This document shows positions 26,119 to 35,375 of a DNA stretch of 64,000 nucleotides, one piece after another. Origin of the DNA: an uncultured Helicobacter sp. (GTDB taxonomy: Bacteria; Campylobacterota; Campylobacteria; Campylobacterales; Helicobacteraceae); assembly GCF_937893305.1 (NCBI RefSeq), contig NZ_CALBGN010000015.1, positions 234,496-298,495 of the forward strand, written 5' to 3'. A program made the position numbers and the translations under genes. The notes beneath the pieces are model-generated. The model worked only from the letters and a program-made list of their open reading frames with translations, was not told the origin of the DNA and made no database searches. Each line of letters opens with the position of its first letter. Positions within the stretch are counted from its first letter, which is position 1.

Positions 26119-27119
26119 TGCAAAAATTACAAGACGCTCTTCTTAATTGGTATCAAAAAAATGGACGCCACTCTCTCCCGTGGCGCAATAAAGAGATTCC
26201 AAACCGTGCTTATGCGGTGCTAATTAGCGAGATAATGCTTCAACAAACACGAGTGAAAGTTGTATTAGAAAACTACTTTTTCCCATTTTTAGAAAAATTC
26301 CCCACATTAAAAGCTCTAAGCACAGCTAAAGAAGAGGAGATTTTACGTGCTTGGCAGGGATTAGGCTACTATACGCGCGCTAGAAATTTACAAAAACTCT
26401 CACAACTTTGTGCTAACACAGGACTTCCAAAAGAAGTTAAAGATCTCATCAAACTCCCGGGGATTGGACCTTACACTGCTGGAGCTGTGGCTTGCTTTGG
26501 TTATGATTTAAATGTGAGTTTTGTAGATTCCAACATCAAACGCATTTTAACACGCATTTTTGCTCTAAAATCCCCAACGCAAAAACAACTAGAACAACAA
26601 GCAAAAGCTATTTTAAATCCACAAGATGCCTTTAATCATAATCAAGCTTTATTGGATTTAGGCGCATTAATCTGTAAAGCAAAAGCACCAAAATGTGAAA
26701 TTTGTCCCTTGCAAATGTTTTGCAAAGGCAAAGATGTGCTAGAACAACTCACAAAAAACATATCTAGACGCAACTTAAAAAAAACTCTTTTTTATGCAAT
26801 TCTTCTTAAAGACTCTAAAATCGCACTTGTTAAAAGCACACAAAAACTCTATTTTGGACTCTACAACTTCCCAGAAATCTCCAAAAAAGATTCCACAAAT
26901 CTCCAAAATATTGGAATCTTAAAACATTCTTACACTAAATACAATCTAAGTATTCATTGCTATCTAGCCACACAATATTGTGCTAAAAACTTAGAATTTT
27001 TCACCCCACAAGAACTCACTACTATCCCCCTATCCGCACTTGCATTAAAAATTCTAGCACTTTTAAAAGCAAAAGGTTTTTTTAGATATCAACTTTCAAA
27101 AGTAACTACACAATCATAA
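26118..27119 (+). CDS. mutY: A/G-specific adenine DNA glycosylase
   Basis: MutY removes adenine mispaired with 8-oxoguanine. The 333-residue protein has EIMLQQTRVKVVLENYF near residue 38, the helix-hairpin-helix LPGIGPYTAGAVACFGY near 115 with the catalytic aspartate in FVDSNIKRI, and the iron-sulfur cluster CX6CX2CX5C in CKAKAPKCEICPLQMFC near 195. A short NUDIX-like C-terminal part follows. A mutY defect can raise mutation rates, relevant in a strain with contingency tracts, but this copy looks intact. Confidence 0.93.
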   Translation: MQKLQDALLNWYQKNGRHSLPWRNKEIPNRAYAVLISEIMLQQTRVKVVLENYFFPFLEKFPTLKALSTAKEEEILRAWQGLGYYTRARNLQKLSQLCANTGLPKEVKDLIKLPGIGPYTAGAVACFGYDLNVSFVDSNIKRILTRIFALKSPTQKQLEQQAKAILNPQDAFNHNQALLDLGALICKAKAPKCEICPLQMFCKGKDVLEQLTKNISRRNLKKTLFYAILLKDSKIALVKSTQKLYFGLYNFPEISKKDSTNLQNIGILKHSYTKYNLSIHCYLATQYCAKNLEFFTPQELTTIPLSALALKILALLKAKGFFRYQLSKVTTQS

Positions 27120-27127
27120 AATCAATA

Positions 27128-27967
27128 TTACTTGGGATTTTTGGAAGCAAAAGAAGTGTTTTGTAGAAGCGCAAGCTCTTCTTTAGTGAAGCCAGCTTGT
27201 AATCTTGCGTGTGTGTTAAGTTCTGCATTTGCTTTAGGAAAGGAGAAATGATAGCGCTTTAAAATTTCTATATAAGTGCTAGGGCGCGCATTTATCGGAA
27301 TCTTTTGAATTGCACAAACATAATTAAACCATACATTGCCTTTGCTAACATGGCTAATTTCATCGTGCAAAATCATTTCTAAAACTTCTAAAAGCACATT
27401 TTTAATTTTATGTGTGCTACTGCTAACTTTTGCACATAAAAAAGGATTTACATCTAAGCCAACAGCCTCCATTCCACGCGGAATCAAAGCAATTCTATCT
27501 AACAAAACATTGCAAGTTTTCATTGCATCAAAAAGCAAGCTATGCACACCAAAATCTCCATACTTAAAGCCTAGGGTTTGCAAAAGATTTTCTAAGGCTA
27601 AAAAATGTTTCACTTCTTCGCTTGCAACTTCTAACCAGTCTTTATAGTATTCTTTAGGTAGCCCCCTAAAACGATAGGCGCAATCTAGTGCTAAGTCAAT
27701 GGCGGAAAATTCAATATGTGCAATAGAGTGTAACAAATGGGCAGCGTTTAAATCTGTTTTTAGGTATTTTCCTTGAGGGACTTTTTTAGGAGGGAGAATT
27801 TGACAAAAATTGGCAAAAGTTGGAATCCCTAAAGAAATAGTTGCAGAATAATCCAAGTTGAAATGTGTAAAATTCTCCCAGATTTCTTGCACAAGAGTGC
27901 ATTTTTCTTGCGCAGTTTTAGCATTTAGTGCCAAGAAAATGTTATCAAATAAATTTTTAGATTCCAT
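27128..27967 (-). CDS. DUF455 ferritin-like protein
   Basis: A 279-residue protein of the DUF455 family, predicted to form a ferritin-like four-helix bundle. Metal-ligand candidates are in HIEFSAIDLALDCAYRF near residue 85, ASEEVKHFLALENLL near 110, PRGMEAVGLDVNP near 160 and ILHDEISHVSKG near 200 (E/ExxH pattern). A di-metal redox or tRNA-modification-like role has been proposed for relatives; the function here is unknown. It converges on mutY with eight bases between stops. Confidence 0.8.
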   Translation of the reverse strand: MESKNLFDNIFLALNAKTAQEKCTLVQEIWENFTHFNLDYSATISLGIPTFANFCQILPPKKVPQGKYLKTDLNAAHLLHSIAHIEFSAIDLALDCAYRFRGLPKEYYKDWLEVASEEVKHFLALENLLQTLGFKYGDFGVHSLLFDAMKTCNVLLDRIALIPRGMEAVGLDVNPFLCAKVSSSTHKIKNVLLEVLEMILHDEISHVSKGNVWFNYVCAIQKIPINARPSTYIEILKRYHFSFPKANAELNTHARLQAGFTKEELALLQNTSFASKNPK

Positions 27968-28238
27968 ATTTTAGCCTTTTAGATTCTACATTTTGATAAT
28001 TGTAATAGAATCTGTTTTAAGAGTCAAAAGTTTTATTTGTTACTAAAAGAAACATAAATAAACTTGTATTTAGTTGTTAATAAAATGCGTTAAAACAGGA
28101 TTTTTCAAGGTTTGTTGAGTGATTTTTACACAATTTTATAAGTTTTGCTAAAAAATTTTTAGCGTTTCTTATTGCAAAAGAGATTTTTTAGTGTGGATTT
28201 TTTAGAATTTATATGAAATAAATTATTTAGGAGGCAGT

Positions 28239-28799
28239 ATGCTTGAGATTAGATGGCATAGCCGTGCAGGGCAAGGCGCAGTAACCGGAGCAAAAGGTTT
28301 AGCGGATGTGATTGCTGGCACAGGCAAAGAAGTGCAAGCATTTGCATTTTATGGTTCAGCAAAAAGAGGTGCAGCGATGACTGCATATAATAGAATTGAT
28401 GATAATCCAATCTTAAATCACGAAAAGTTTATGAATCCGGATTATATTTTGGTGATTGATCCAGGCTTAGTGTATATTACAGATATTTGTGCAAATGCAA
28501 AAGAAACAACGAAATATATTATTACAACACATTTAAGCAAAAAAGAGTTTTTAGAAAGTAAGCCTGAACTTAAAGATAAAGAAGTTTATATCCTAGACTG
28601 TATTGGATTGTCTTTAGAAGCTTTTGGTAAGTCAATCCCAAATGCACCGATGCTTGGGGCTTTTTTGAAAATTTCAGGTGCATTAGAGCTAGATTTTTTC
28701 TTGGAATCTTTTAAGAAAGTATTAGGGAAAAAACTTCCACAAAAAATCATTGACGCAAATATGGAAGTCATTAAAAAAGCCTATAACGCAGTAAAATAA
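28239..28799 (+). CDS. porG: pyruvate:ferredoxin oxidoreductase, gamma subunit
   Basis: The four-subunit enzyme converts pyruvate to acetyl-CoA and CO2, passing electrons to ferredoxin or flavodoxin; it is essential in H. pylori. The 186-residue gamma chain starts MLEIRWHSRAGQGAVTGAKG, the family signature, with GAAMTAYNRI following. An AGGAGG site precedes the ATG by five bases. First gene of porGDAB. Confidence 0.94.
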   Translation: MLEIRWHSRAGQGAVTGAKGLADVIAGTGKEVQAFAFYGSAKRGAAMTAYNRIDDNPILNHEKFMNPDYILVIDPGLVYITDICANAKETTKYIITTHLSKKEFLESKPELKDKEVYILDCIGLSLEAFGKSIPNAPMLGAFLKISGALELDFFLESFKKVLGKKLPQKIIDANMEVIKKAYNAVK

Positions 28800-28812
28800 A
28801 AGGAGTAATACA

Positions 28813-29211
28813 ATGGAATATAAGGGATGGAATGAATTTGAAGCAGGATCAGTGTTGTTTCCTTTTAACAAAAAAGGAAATGAAATGGTAGAACAACACG
28901 CGGATTCTAGGGAGTATAGAGAGGATAGCTCTTACACCGCAAGCGTAGCGCATTGGCGTGTTGAAAAACCTGTATTTAATCAAGATCATTGTATTAATTG
29001 CTATTTTTGTTGGGTGTATTGTCCAGATTCTTCAATTTTAGTTAGAGAAGAAAAAATGAGTGGTGTAGATTATGTGCATTGTAAGGGCTGTGGTGTGTGT
29101 GTTGAAGTTTGTCCTACAAATCCAAAATCCTTGTTAATGTTTAATGATTATGAAACAAATGAAGTGGCTCTTGCAAAATGGCCTGCAAAAGAAAGTAAAA
29201 AAAAGGATTGA
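28813..29211 (+). CDS. porD: pyruvate:ferredoxin oxidoreductase, delta (ferredoxin) subunit
   Basis: A 132-residue ferredoxin-like chain with two 4Fe-4S motifs: CINCYFCWVYCPDSS near residue 60 and CKGCGVCVEVCPTNP near 85. It relays electrons from the TPP/acetyl transfer site. It is placed 13 bases after porG with its own AGGAG site. Confidence 0.94.
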   Translation: MEYKGWNEFEAGSVLFPFNKKGNEMVEQHADSREYREDSSYTASVAHWRVEKPVFNQDHCINCYFCWVYCPDSSILVREEKMSGVDYVHCKGCGVCVEVCPTNPKSLLMFNDYETNEVALAKWPAKESKKKD

Positions 29212-29213
29212 TA

Positions 29214-30431
29214 ATGGCAGAAGTTTATGAATTACAAGAAGTAGAAGTTTGGGATGGAAATATGGCGGCAAGCCACGCAATGCGTCAAGCTCAAATTGAT
29301 GTGGTTTCTGCCTATCCCATTACACCATCAACGCCAATTGTGCAAAATTATGCAACCTTTCTTGCTAATGGTTATATTGATGGCGAGTTTGTAATGGTGG
29401 AATCTGAACACGCCGCAATGAGTGGCTGTGTCGGAGCTGCAGCAGCAGGAGGGCGTGTAGCAACTGCAACAAGCTCACAAGGATTTGCATTAATGGTAGA
29501 AGTGCTTTATCAAGCATCTGGAATGCGCTTGCCTATCGTGTTAAATGTTGTAAATCGCGCACTTGCGAGTCCATTAAATGTTAATGGAGATCACTCTGAT
29601 ATGTATTTAGGGCGTGATGCAGGTTGGGTTAATCTCTGCACTTATAATCCACAAGAAGCGTATGATTTTAATCTAATGGCTTTTAAAATCGCAGAAGATT
29701 ATGAAGTGAGATTGCCTGTAATGGTGCATCAAGATGGTTTTATTTGTTCGCATACCGCACAAAGCGTGCGTCCATTAAGTGATGAAGTGGCTTATAAATT
29801 TATTGGAGATTATAAACCAAAAAATGCAATGTTAGATTTTGAGCGTCCAGCAACTTATGGTTCTCAAACTGAAGAAGATTGGCATTTTGAGCATAAAGCA
29901 CAACTTCATCACGCAATTATGCAATCAATGCCAGTGATTGAACGCACATTTGAAGAGTTTGAAAAATTGACAGGACGTAAATATAATGTTGTGGAAACTT
30001 ACGATTTAGAAGATGCAGAAGTTGCGATCGTAGCTCTTGGAACAACTGTGGAATCAGCGCGTGTGGCAGTAAAAGAAGCAAGAAAAAATGGAATCAAGGC
30101 TGGTGTTGTAAGTATTCGTGTGCTTAGACCTTTTCCTTACAAGGAGTTTTGTGCTGTTTTGCAAGGCGTGAAAGCTGTTGCGTTTTTGGATAGAAGTTTG
30201 CCAGCAGGCGCTATGGGAATGCTCTTTAATGAAGGTGTTGCGGCACTTTATGGCGGAGTAAATAAACCGGTAGTGAGCAATTATATTTACGGGCTTGGTG
30301 GAAGAGATTTGACGCAAAATCATTTGCAAGAAATCATTAAAGAATTACAAGATAATGCAAAGGCTGGGAAGCTAACACATCAAGCACAGCAGTTTATTGG
30401 GCTTAGAGGTCCAAAACTTGGATTTAATTAA
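29214..30431 (+). CDS. porA: pyruvate:ferredoxin oxidoreductase, alpha subunit
   Basis: The 405-residue alpha chain contains SAYPITPSTPIVQ near residue 35, EHAAMSGCVGAAAAGGRV near 65 and LRPFPY near 300, the pyruvate-binding and CoA-domain signatures. The ATG at 29214 follows an AAAGGA site by six bases; an in-frame TTG at 29208 overlaps the porD stop and is less likely. Confidence 0.94.
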   Translation: MAEVYELQEVEVWDGNMAASHAMRQAQIDVVSAYPITPSTPIVQNYATFLANGYIDGEFVMVESEHAAMSGCVGAAAAGGRVATATSSQGFALMVEVLYQASGMRLPIVLNVVNRALASPLNVNGDHSDMYLGRDAGWVNLCTYNPQEAYDFNLMAFKIAEDYEVRLPVMVHQDGFICSHTAQSVRPLSDEVAYKFIGDYKPKNAMLDFERPATYGSQTEEDWHFEHKAQLHHAIMQSMPVIERTFEEFEKLTGRKYNVVETYDLEDAEVAIVALGTTVESARVAVKEARKNGIKAGVVSIRVLRPFPYKEFCAVLQGVKAVAFLDRSLPAGAMGMLFNEGVAALYGGVNKPVVSNYIYGLGGRDLTQNHLQEIIKELQDNAKAGKLTHQAQQFIGLRGPKLGFN

Positions 30432-30441
30432 GGAGTGCTAA

Positions 30442-31386
30442 ATGAGTGAAATTAAAAATTTAAAACAATATTCAAGAGCAAGTGAGCGTTTTGAAGGAGC
30501 GCATCTTTTGTGTCCGGGCTGTGCGCATGGAATGATTGTGCGTGAAGTGCTAAATGCAACAGATCATCCTTTGTTAGTAGCAACTTCTACGGGTTGTTTA
30601 GAAGTTAGCACGGCTGTGTATCCTTATACCTCTTGGGATGTGCCTTGGATTCATATTGGATTTGAAAATAGCTCTACAGCAATTGCTGGAGCAGAGGCAA
30701 TGTATAAGGCACTCAAAAGAAAAAATAAGCTTTATAGCGACAAAGAACCCAAGTTTGTGGCTTTTGGTGGCGATGGTTCTACTTATGATATTGGATTTCA
30801 ATTTATTAGTGGTTGTTTTGAGAGAGGACACGATTTTACTTATGTGTGTTTAGATAATGAAGTGTATGCGAATACAGGAGGACAAAGAAGTGGTTCAACT
30901 CCACTTGGTGCTTCTACAACAACTACACCTGCTGGACGCGTGAGTTATGGAAAAAAAGATAGAAAAAAAGATTTGCTCTTTATTATGGCAGCACACGGCG
31001 CACCTTATGTTGCGCAAGTTGCTCCTAATAAATGGAAAGATATGAGCAAAAAAATTAGAACTGCTATTGAAACAGAAGGTCCTACATTTATTAATGCCTT
31101 AAGTGCCTGCACGACAGAGTGGAGATTTCCTGCAAATGAAACTGTTGAAATGAGTGATTTAGCGGTGGATTCCTTAGTGTTTCCACTTTTTGAAATCATT
31201 AATGGTAGAGAGTTAAGAATTACTTATCGCCCTAAAAATGTTGTTCCTGTAAGAGATTATTTAGGGGCTCAAGCTAGATTTAAGCATTTATTTAAACCAG
31301 AAAATGAATATTTAATTGCAGAGTGGCAAAAGCGTGTTGATGAATATTGGGAGTATTTACAAAGACGCGAAGAGGCAAAAGTTTAA
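30442..31386 (+). CDS. porB: pyruvate:ferredoxin oxidoreductase, beta subunit
   Basis: The 314-residue TPP-binding chain. Cluster-binding cysteines appear in LLCPGCAHG near residue 24, and the TPP motif runs from GGDGSTYDIGFQ (near 110) to NEVYANTGGQRSGSTPLG (near 140). A weak terminator-like hairpin follows. It completes porGDAB in the H. pylori-like order. Confidence 0.94.
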   Translation: MSEIKNLKQYSRASERFEGAHLLCPGCAHGMIVREVLNATDHPLLVATSTGCLEVSTAVYPYTSWDVPWIHIGFENSSTAIAGAEAMYKALKRKNKLYSDKEPKFVAFGGDGSTYDIGFQFISGCFERGHDFTYVCLDNEVYANTGGQRSGSTPLGASTTTTPAGRVSYGKKDRKKDLLFIMAAHGAPYVAQVAPNKWKDMSKKIRTAIETEGPTFINALSACTTEWRFPANETVEMSDLAVDSLVFPLFEIINGRELRITYRPKNVVPVRDYLGAQARFKHLFKPENEYLIAEWQKRVDEYWEYLQRREEAKV

Positions 31387-31400
31387 GAATAAACCACAAT

Positions 31401-31429
31401 AAACCCTGAAGTTTATAGCTTTAGGGTTT
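31401..31429 (+). terminator. possible terminator after porGDAB
   Basis: AAACCCT (31401-31407) pairs with AGGGTTT (31423-31429) 15 bases later, 15 bases after the porB stop. There is no long T run, so termination strength is doubtful. Confidence 0.4.
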
Positions 31430-31543
31430 ATATATTGTAAAATTCTTTCTAATTGTAAGTGGTTGTTTTGCTTTATCTTTCATATTTTAAATGTGTAAAT
31501 TCTCTTTTTATTCTTTACCTTCGATGAAATCATACAAATCCAT

Positions 31544-31878
31544 TCAGCTTATCACATCACTAAATTTTGCGATTCTAACCTTGTCATCTCCTTTATTCAC
31601 GCGGATTTTAAGCTTAGAAAAAAGCTTATCTTCGTGGTTTAAAACCCATCGCCATTGCTATCAAAGTTAAAGAAATTTCCAAGTTTGCCCACTTCTCCAA
31701 GCCCTAAAGAATTGTTATTGTTAAATATATCCAAAAAATCTCCCCATCCCCAATAGCAGTTTTTAATTTGATTGATTTGCCTAATGCGTTGATTTGGATA
31801 GGATTTGATAGAGTAATTCCTCATTGTTACTTTGAGATTTAACAAAGAGATATTGATTTTACATGCTATACAATACAT
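31544..31878 (-). pseudogene. frameshifted remnant of an EF-hand-like calcium-binding protein
   Basis: A 79-codon frame (31639-31878) ends in KLGNFFNFDSNGDGF and then stop. Shifting by one base just after DSNGDG continues as VLNHEDKLFSKLKIRVNK and on to a stop at 31544. Together they make an EF-hand-type loop D-S-N-G-D-G-V-L-N-H-E-D followed by an ELF..L-like segment, as in large secreted calcium-binding proteins of epsilonproteobacteria. No promoter or full-length gene is present, so this is most likely a decayed fragment. The rest of 31387-32154 shows no convincing gene. Confidence 0.45.
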
Positions 31879-32053
31879 TATAAAGTTTTACAAATTTTTG
31901 CATTTTTAGGTAAATTCACCTCATCTGCACCACATTAATCAAATCCAAAAAAGCGCAAAAATGCCATAAAAAACTTTTCTAAATATTCTTCACTTTTAAG
32001 ATTCTTTGATTGTAGCATTAAATCGGAATTTTGAAAAAAACTTAAAAATTAGT

Positions 32054-32080
32054 AAAAGATTCCATATAAGGAATCCTTTT
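32054..32080 (-). terminator. probable hisS terminator
   Basis: On the minus strand AAAAGGATTCC, a short loop and GGAATCTTTT form a stem of about ten pairs with one bulge, followed by a T-rich stretch, 75 bases beyond the hisS stop. Between hisS and the hairpin there is a 25-codon open stretch ending in FKFNF but without a plausible start codon. Confidence 0.55.
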
Positions 32081-32154
32081 AAAAGTTAAACTTAAAATGT
32101 GAAAATCTATCATTTAAGGCTTCACAAATTAATTCTTTTGCATTTTTTAATATT

Positions 32155-33462
32155 CTACGCATTATCTAGTCGTTTTATCAGTGATTGCACATTTAAATGA
32201 TTCCATTGTTCTCCACTTTCCATATCTTTTAGAGAATAAGTTTGTTTCTCTTGCTCCTCACTTCCAAGCACAATTACATATTTATATCCTTTTGCATTTG
32301 CATAGGCGAAAGATTTTTTGGGTTTAACAATCTCAGGATAAACTTCAATCTTTAACCCTAAAGTGCGCAGATTTTGTGCAGCAGTGTAGCCATATTCTAA
32401 AGAATCTAGCGCGATTAATAGTGCATTTGCAACATTAGTGTTACCTTTGATTAAATGCAGTTCTTCTAGTCCTGCTAATAATCTATCCAATCCTATGCTT
32501 GCTCCAACACCACTTAAAGAATCTTTAGAGAAATTTTGCGTAAGATTGTCATAACGCCCACCAGAGCAGACAGAGCCAAGTTTAGGCAATTTATCAAGGG
32601 TAGTTTCATAAACAATGCCTGTATAATAGCCAAGTCCGCGTGCAATTGAGAGATTGATTTTATAAAATTTTGCCGGAATTAGTGGTTCTAAAATTTTACA
32701 AAGCGCATTTAATTCATCAATTCCGCTTTTTAATGTGAGATTTAATGCTTTAAAGGATTCTAATTCTTCTAAGAGTTCTAACGCACTTCCTTTTTGAGTT
32801 TTTGCAATAAAATCTAAAAGCATATTAATAGAATCTAAACTAAGCGGAGTTTTGTCTTTAAGCTCTTGACAAACGCTTTCTTTGCCAATTTTGTCAATTT
32901 TATCAATGATTCTTAAAGCTTCAATAGTGTGTTCTTCTGCATTTAGAAATTCCATTAAGCCATTGAAGATTTTGCGATGATTGATGTGGATTGTAAAATC
33001 GTTAATTCCTAAATCAAAAAGACTTTGATAAATCACTTGTAAGATTTCAACATCTGCGCCAATGCTATCTGTGCCAATAAAATCAAAATCGCATTGTGTA
33101 AATTCTCTATAACGCCCTTTTTGCGCACGCTCTCCACGAAAAACATTACCAATACAATAGCGTTTAAAGGGAAGTCCAACTTCATTTTTATATTGCGCAA
33201 TAAAGCGTGCTAATGGCACAGTCAAATCAAAACGCAACGCAACTTCTCTTTCTCCGTGATCAAAAAAATGATACATTTCTTTTTGAATTTCATCACTCCC
33301 TTGTTTTTTTAGGATTTCAGCATATTCTAAATGTGGCGTTTCAATTGGGGCAAATCCGAACTTTTCAAAGGATTCTACAATGCATTTTAGCATTTTTGAT
33401 TTTGCATAAGCTTCTTTTGGAAGTCTATCTTTAAAACCACTTAAGGTGCGCGGTGTGATCAT
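32155..33462 (-). CDS. hisS: histidyl-tRNA synthetase
   Basis: Class II synthetase charging tRNA-His, whose gene is at 51.4 kb. The 435-residue protein has motif 1 around PIETPHLEYAEIL, LRFDLTVPLARFIA, motif 2 FRGERAQKGRYREFTQCDFD near residue 110, the histidine-A block ARGLGYYTGIVYE near 270 and motif 3 GVGASIGLDRLL near 325. Standard length and start. Confidence 0.95.
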   Translation of the reverse strand: MITPRTLSGFKDRLPKEAYAKSKMLKCIVESFEKFGFAPIETPHLEYAEILKKQGSDEIQKEMYHFFDHGEREVALRFDLTVPLARFIAQYKNEVGLPFKRYCIGNVFRGERAQKGRYREFTQCDFDFIGTDSIGADVEILQVIYQSLFDLGINDFTIHINHRKIFNGLMEFLNAEEHTIEALRIIDKIDKIGKESVCQELKDKTPLSLDSINMLLDFIAKTQKGSALELLEELESFKALNLTLKSGIDELNALCKILEPLIPAKFYKINLSIARGLGYYTGIVYETTLDKLPKLGSVCSGGRYDNLTQNFSKDSLSGVGASIGLDRLLAGLEELHLIKGNTNVANALLIALDSLEYGYTAAQNLRTLGLKIEVYPEIVKPKKSFAYANAKGYKYVIVLGSEEQEKQTYSLKDMESGEQWNHLNVQSLIKRLDNA

Positions 33463-33562
33463 ATTTACTCCATTGCGTTATTTGTTTAGGTTAAAAGAAA
33501 AAATCTTAACAAAAATATTCTAAATCTTTGTAGAATTTATACTTAATTTAGTATTTTTTAGG

Positions 33563-33568
33563 TAAAAT
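33563..33568 (+). promoter_or_regulatory. -10 box of rpmE
   Basis: A TAAAAT hexamer lies 37 bases before the rpmE ATG in an AT-rich spacer divergent from hisS. It is the best -10 match in the gap. Confidence 0.4.
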
Positions 33569-33605
33569 CACAACTTTTATATTTACTTTATACAAAGGCA
33601 AAACA

Positions 33606-33809
33606 ATGAGAAAAGGAATCCATCCTGAATATGTTCCCTGCAAGGTAACTTGCGTTACAAGTGGCAAAGAGATTGAAGTGATGAGTGTAAAGCCAGAGCT
33701 TAGAATTGATATTTCATCATTCTGCCACCCATTTTACACAGGTTCAGATAAAGTTGTTGATACAGCAGGAAGAGTTGAGAAGTTTAAACAAAGATATAAT
33801 CTCAAATAA
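33606..33809 (+). CDS. rpmE: 50S ribosomal protein L31
   Basis: A 67-residue L31 starting MRKGIHPEYVPCKVTCVTSG. Cysteines in VPCKVTC and ISSFCHPFYTG mark the zinc-binding (C+) form, lost in the alternative paralogue used under zinc starvation. It is followed 21 bases later by rsmI. Confidence 0.94.
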   Translation: MRKGIHPEYVPCKVTCVTSGKEIEVMSVKPELRIDISSFCHPFYTGSDKVVDTAGRVEKFKQRYNLK

Positions 33810-33830
33810 TTAAACTTCAAATAAGCTTGT

Positions 33831-34655
33831 ATGGTTACATTTTTACCCACTCCTATTGGTAACCTACAAGATATCACTCTTCATACTTTAGAAGTGCTTA
33901 AGCAATGTGATGTTTTGCTTTGTGAAGACACGAGGATTAGCAAAAAACTCATTACATTGCTAATGGAACGCAATTTACTACCTGATAAAAGCTATATCTA
34001 CTACTCCTTTCACACACATAATCAAAGAGAATTTTTAGCGCGAAATTCACTAGAATTTTTCTCACAAAATATTGGATTTTTAAGTGATGCTGGAATGCCT
34101 TGCATTAGTGATCCGGGAGTGGAACTTGTGCGATATTTACAGGAGAATATGATCCCCTTTGAAGTTTTAGGTGGGATTAGTGCAGTAACGCTTATAGCTG
34201 CATTTAGCGGAATTGTAGAAAAAGAATTTACTTTTTTGGGATTCCCCCCACACAAACCAAAAGACAAAAGAGAATTTTTTGCCTCTGTTTTTAAAAATCC
34301 TTATCCTATTATTTTGTATGAATCGCCACATCGTTTGCTTGAGAGCTTAGAAGCAATGGAATGTGTTGATAAAAATCGGCAAGTGTTTTTAGCAAAAGAG
34401 CTGACAAAAAAACATCAAAATACCTTTAAGGGAAGTTTGGAATCCGTTTTAGACATGCTAAAAGCTTCTAATAACGCAGCACTGTTAAAGGGTGAATGGG
34501 CAATGGTTGTGGATAAAGCAGAGAGCATAGAGAATCACACACTTAGCGAAGAGATGTTGCTATCTTTGGAGATTCCACCTAAAATTAAGGCAAAAATTCT
34601 AGCAAAAATAAAAGGCGGAAGTGCAAGTGATTATTATCAAAGCTTAGTGAAATAG
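33831..34655 (+). CDS. rsmI: 16S rRNA 2'-O-ribose C1402 methyltransferase
   Basis: RsmI methylates C1402 in the decoding centre. The 274-residue protein has LPTPIGNLQDITLHTLEVL at the start, CEDTRISKKLI near residue 32, SDAGMPCISDPGVELV near 85 and ILYESPHRLLESLEAM near 160, the tetrapyrrole methylase-fold signatures of this family. Full length. Confidence 0.93.
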   Translation: MVTFLPTPIGNLQDITLHTLEVLKQCDVLLCEDTRISKKLITLLMERNLLPDKSYIYYSFHTHNQREFLARNSLEFFSQNIGFLSDAGMPCISDPGVELVRYLQENMIPFEVLGGISAVTLIAAFSGIVEKEFTFLGFPPHKPKDKREFFASVFKNPYPIILYESPHRLLESLEAMECVDKNRQVFLAKELTKKHQNTFKGSLESVLDMLKASNNAALLKGEWAMVVDKAESIENHTLSEEMLLSLEIPPKIKAKILAKIKGGSASDYYQSLVK

Positions 34656-34688
34656 GCAAAAAATTTAAGAAAAAATAGGATAGAATCA

Positions 34689-35375
34689 GTGGTTGTTTAT
34701 GGTAAGCGTATTGCAGAATATATTCTCACAAAACATAAAGATAAAATTTTACAAGTCTATCTTGCAAAAGAAATTGATAAGAAGCAATTTAACGCATTTG
34801 CAAGACTTAATGTGCCTTTGGTGCGCGTGGATTCTAAAAAGGCTCAAAGCTTGGCAAGAGGTGGAAATCATCAGGGTTATTTGCTAGAAATTGCACCTTT
34901 GATACCATTAGAGTTTAGCGCGTTAAAGGTTATGAATTTTGTGCTAGTTCTTTGTGGGATTAGTGATGTAGGCAACATTGGCGCGCTCTTTCGCACAGCT
35001 TTTGTGTTAGGAGTAGATGGGATCGTAATTTGCGGATTAAAAGAATTTAAGCAAGAGGGGGCTTTGCGTGCAAGTTCTGGGGCAATGCTAGATATGCCTT
35101 TTTGTCTTGTAAATAATCCATTAGATGTTGCAAATGAATTAAAATTTGCAGGCTTTGAGCTTCTTGGTGCAAGTTTAGAGGGCAAAGAATCTAGTGTGGT
35201 TATGCAGGGCAAAAAAGCTTTATTTCTAGGTGCTGAAGATAAAGGGCTAAATGCAAAGATTTTAAAGAAAATGAATCAAAATTTAAAAATTGCGCAAAAA
35301 AGAGAGTTTGATTCTTTAAATGTAAGCATAGCAGGTGCAATCTTAATAGATAGGATAATAAATGGAAGATTTTGA
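34689..35375 (+). CDS. rlmB: TrmH-family 2'-O-ribose RNA methyltransferase (RlmB-like)
   Basis: A SPOUT methyltransferase of 228 residues that probably modifies G2251 of 23S rRNA. Motif 1 is LCGISDVGNIGALFRTAF near residue 90, motif 2 FLGAEDKGLN near 180 and motif 3 LNVSIAGAILIDRI near the end. The start is GTG. The final codons overlap the next gene by 14 bases. Confidence 0.85.
   Translation: MVVYGKRIAEYILTKHKDKILQVYLAKEIDKKQFNAFARLNVPLVRVDSKKAQSLARGGNHQGYLLEIAPLIPLEFSALKVMNFVLVLCGISDVGNIGALFRTAFVLGVDGIVICGLKEFKQEGALRASSGAMLDMPFCLVNNPLDVANELKFAGFELLGASLEGKESSVVMQGKKALFLGAEDKGLNAKILKKMNQNLKIAQKREFDSLNVSIAGAILIDRIINGRF

Noticed and set aside
32080..32154. A 25-codon minus-strand stretch after hisS ending in FKFNF, like an outer-membrane protein end.
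   Set aside because: No start codon or upstream coding sequence in that frame; too short to support.
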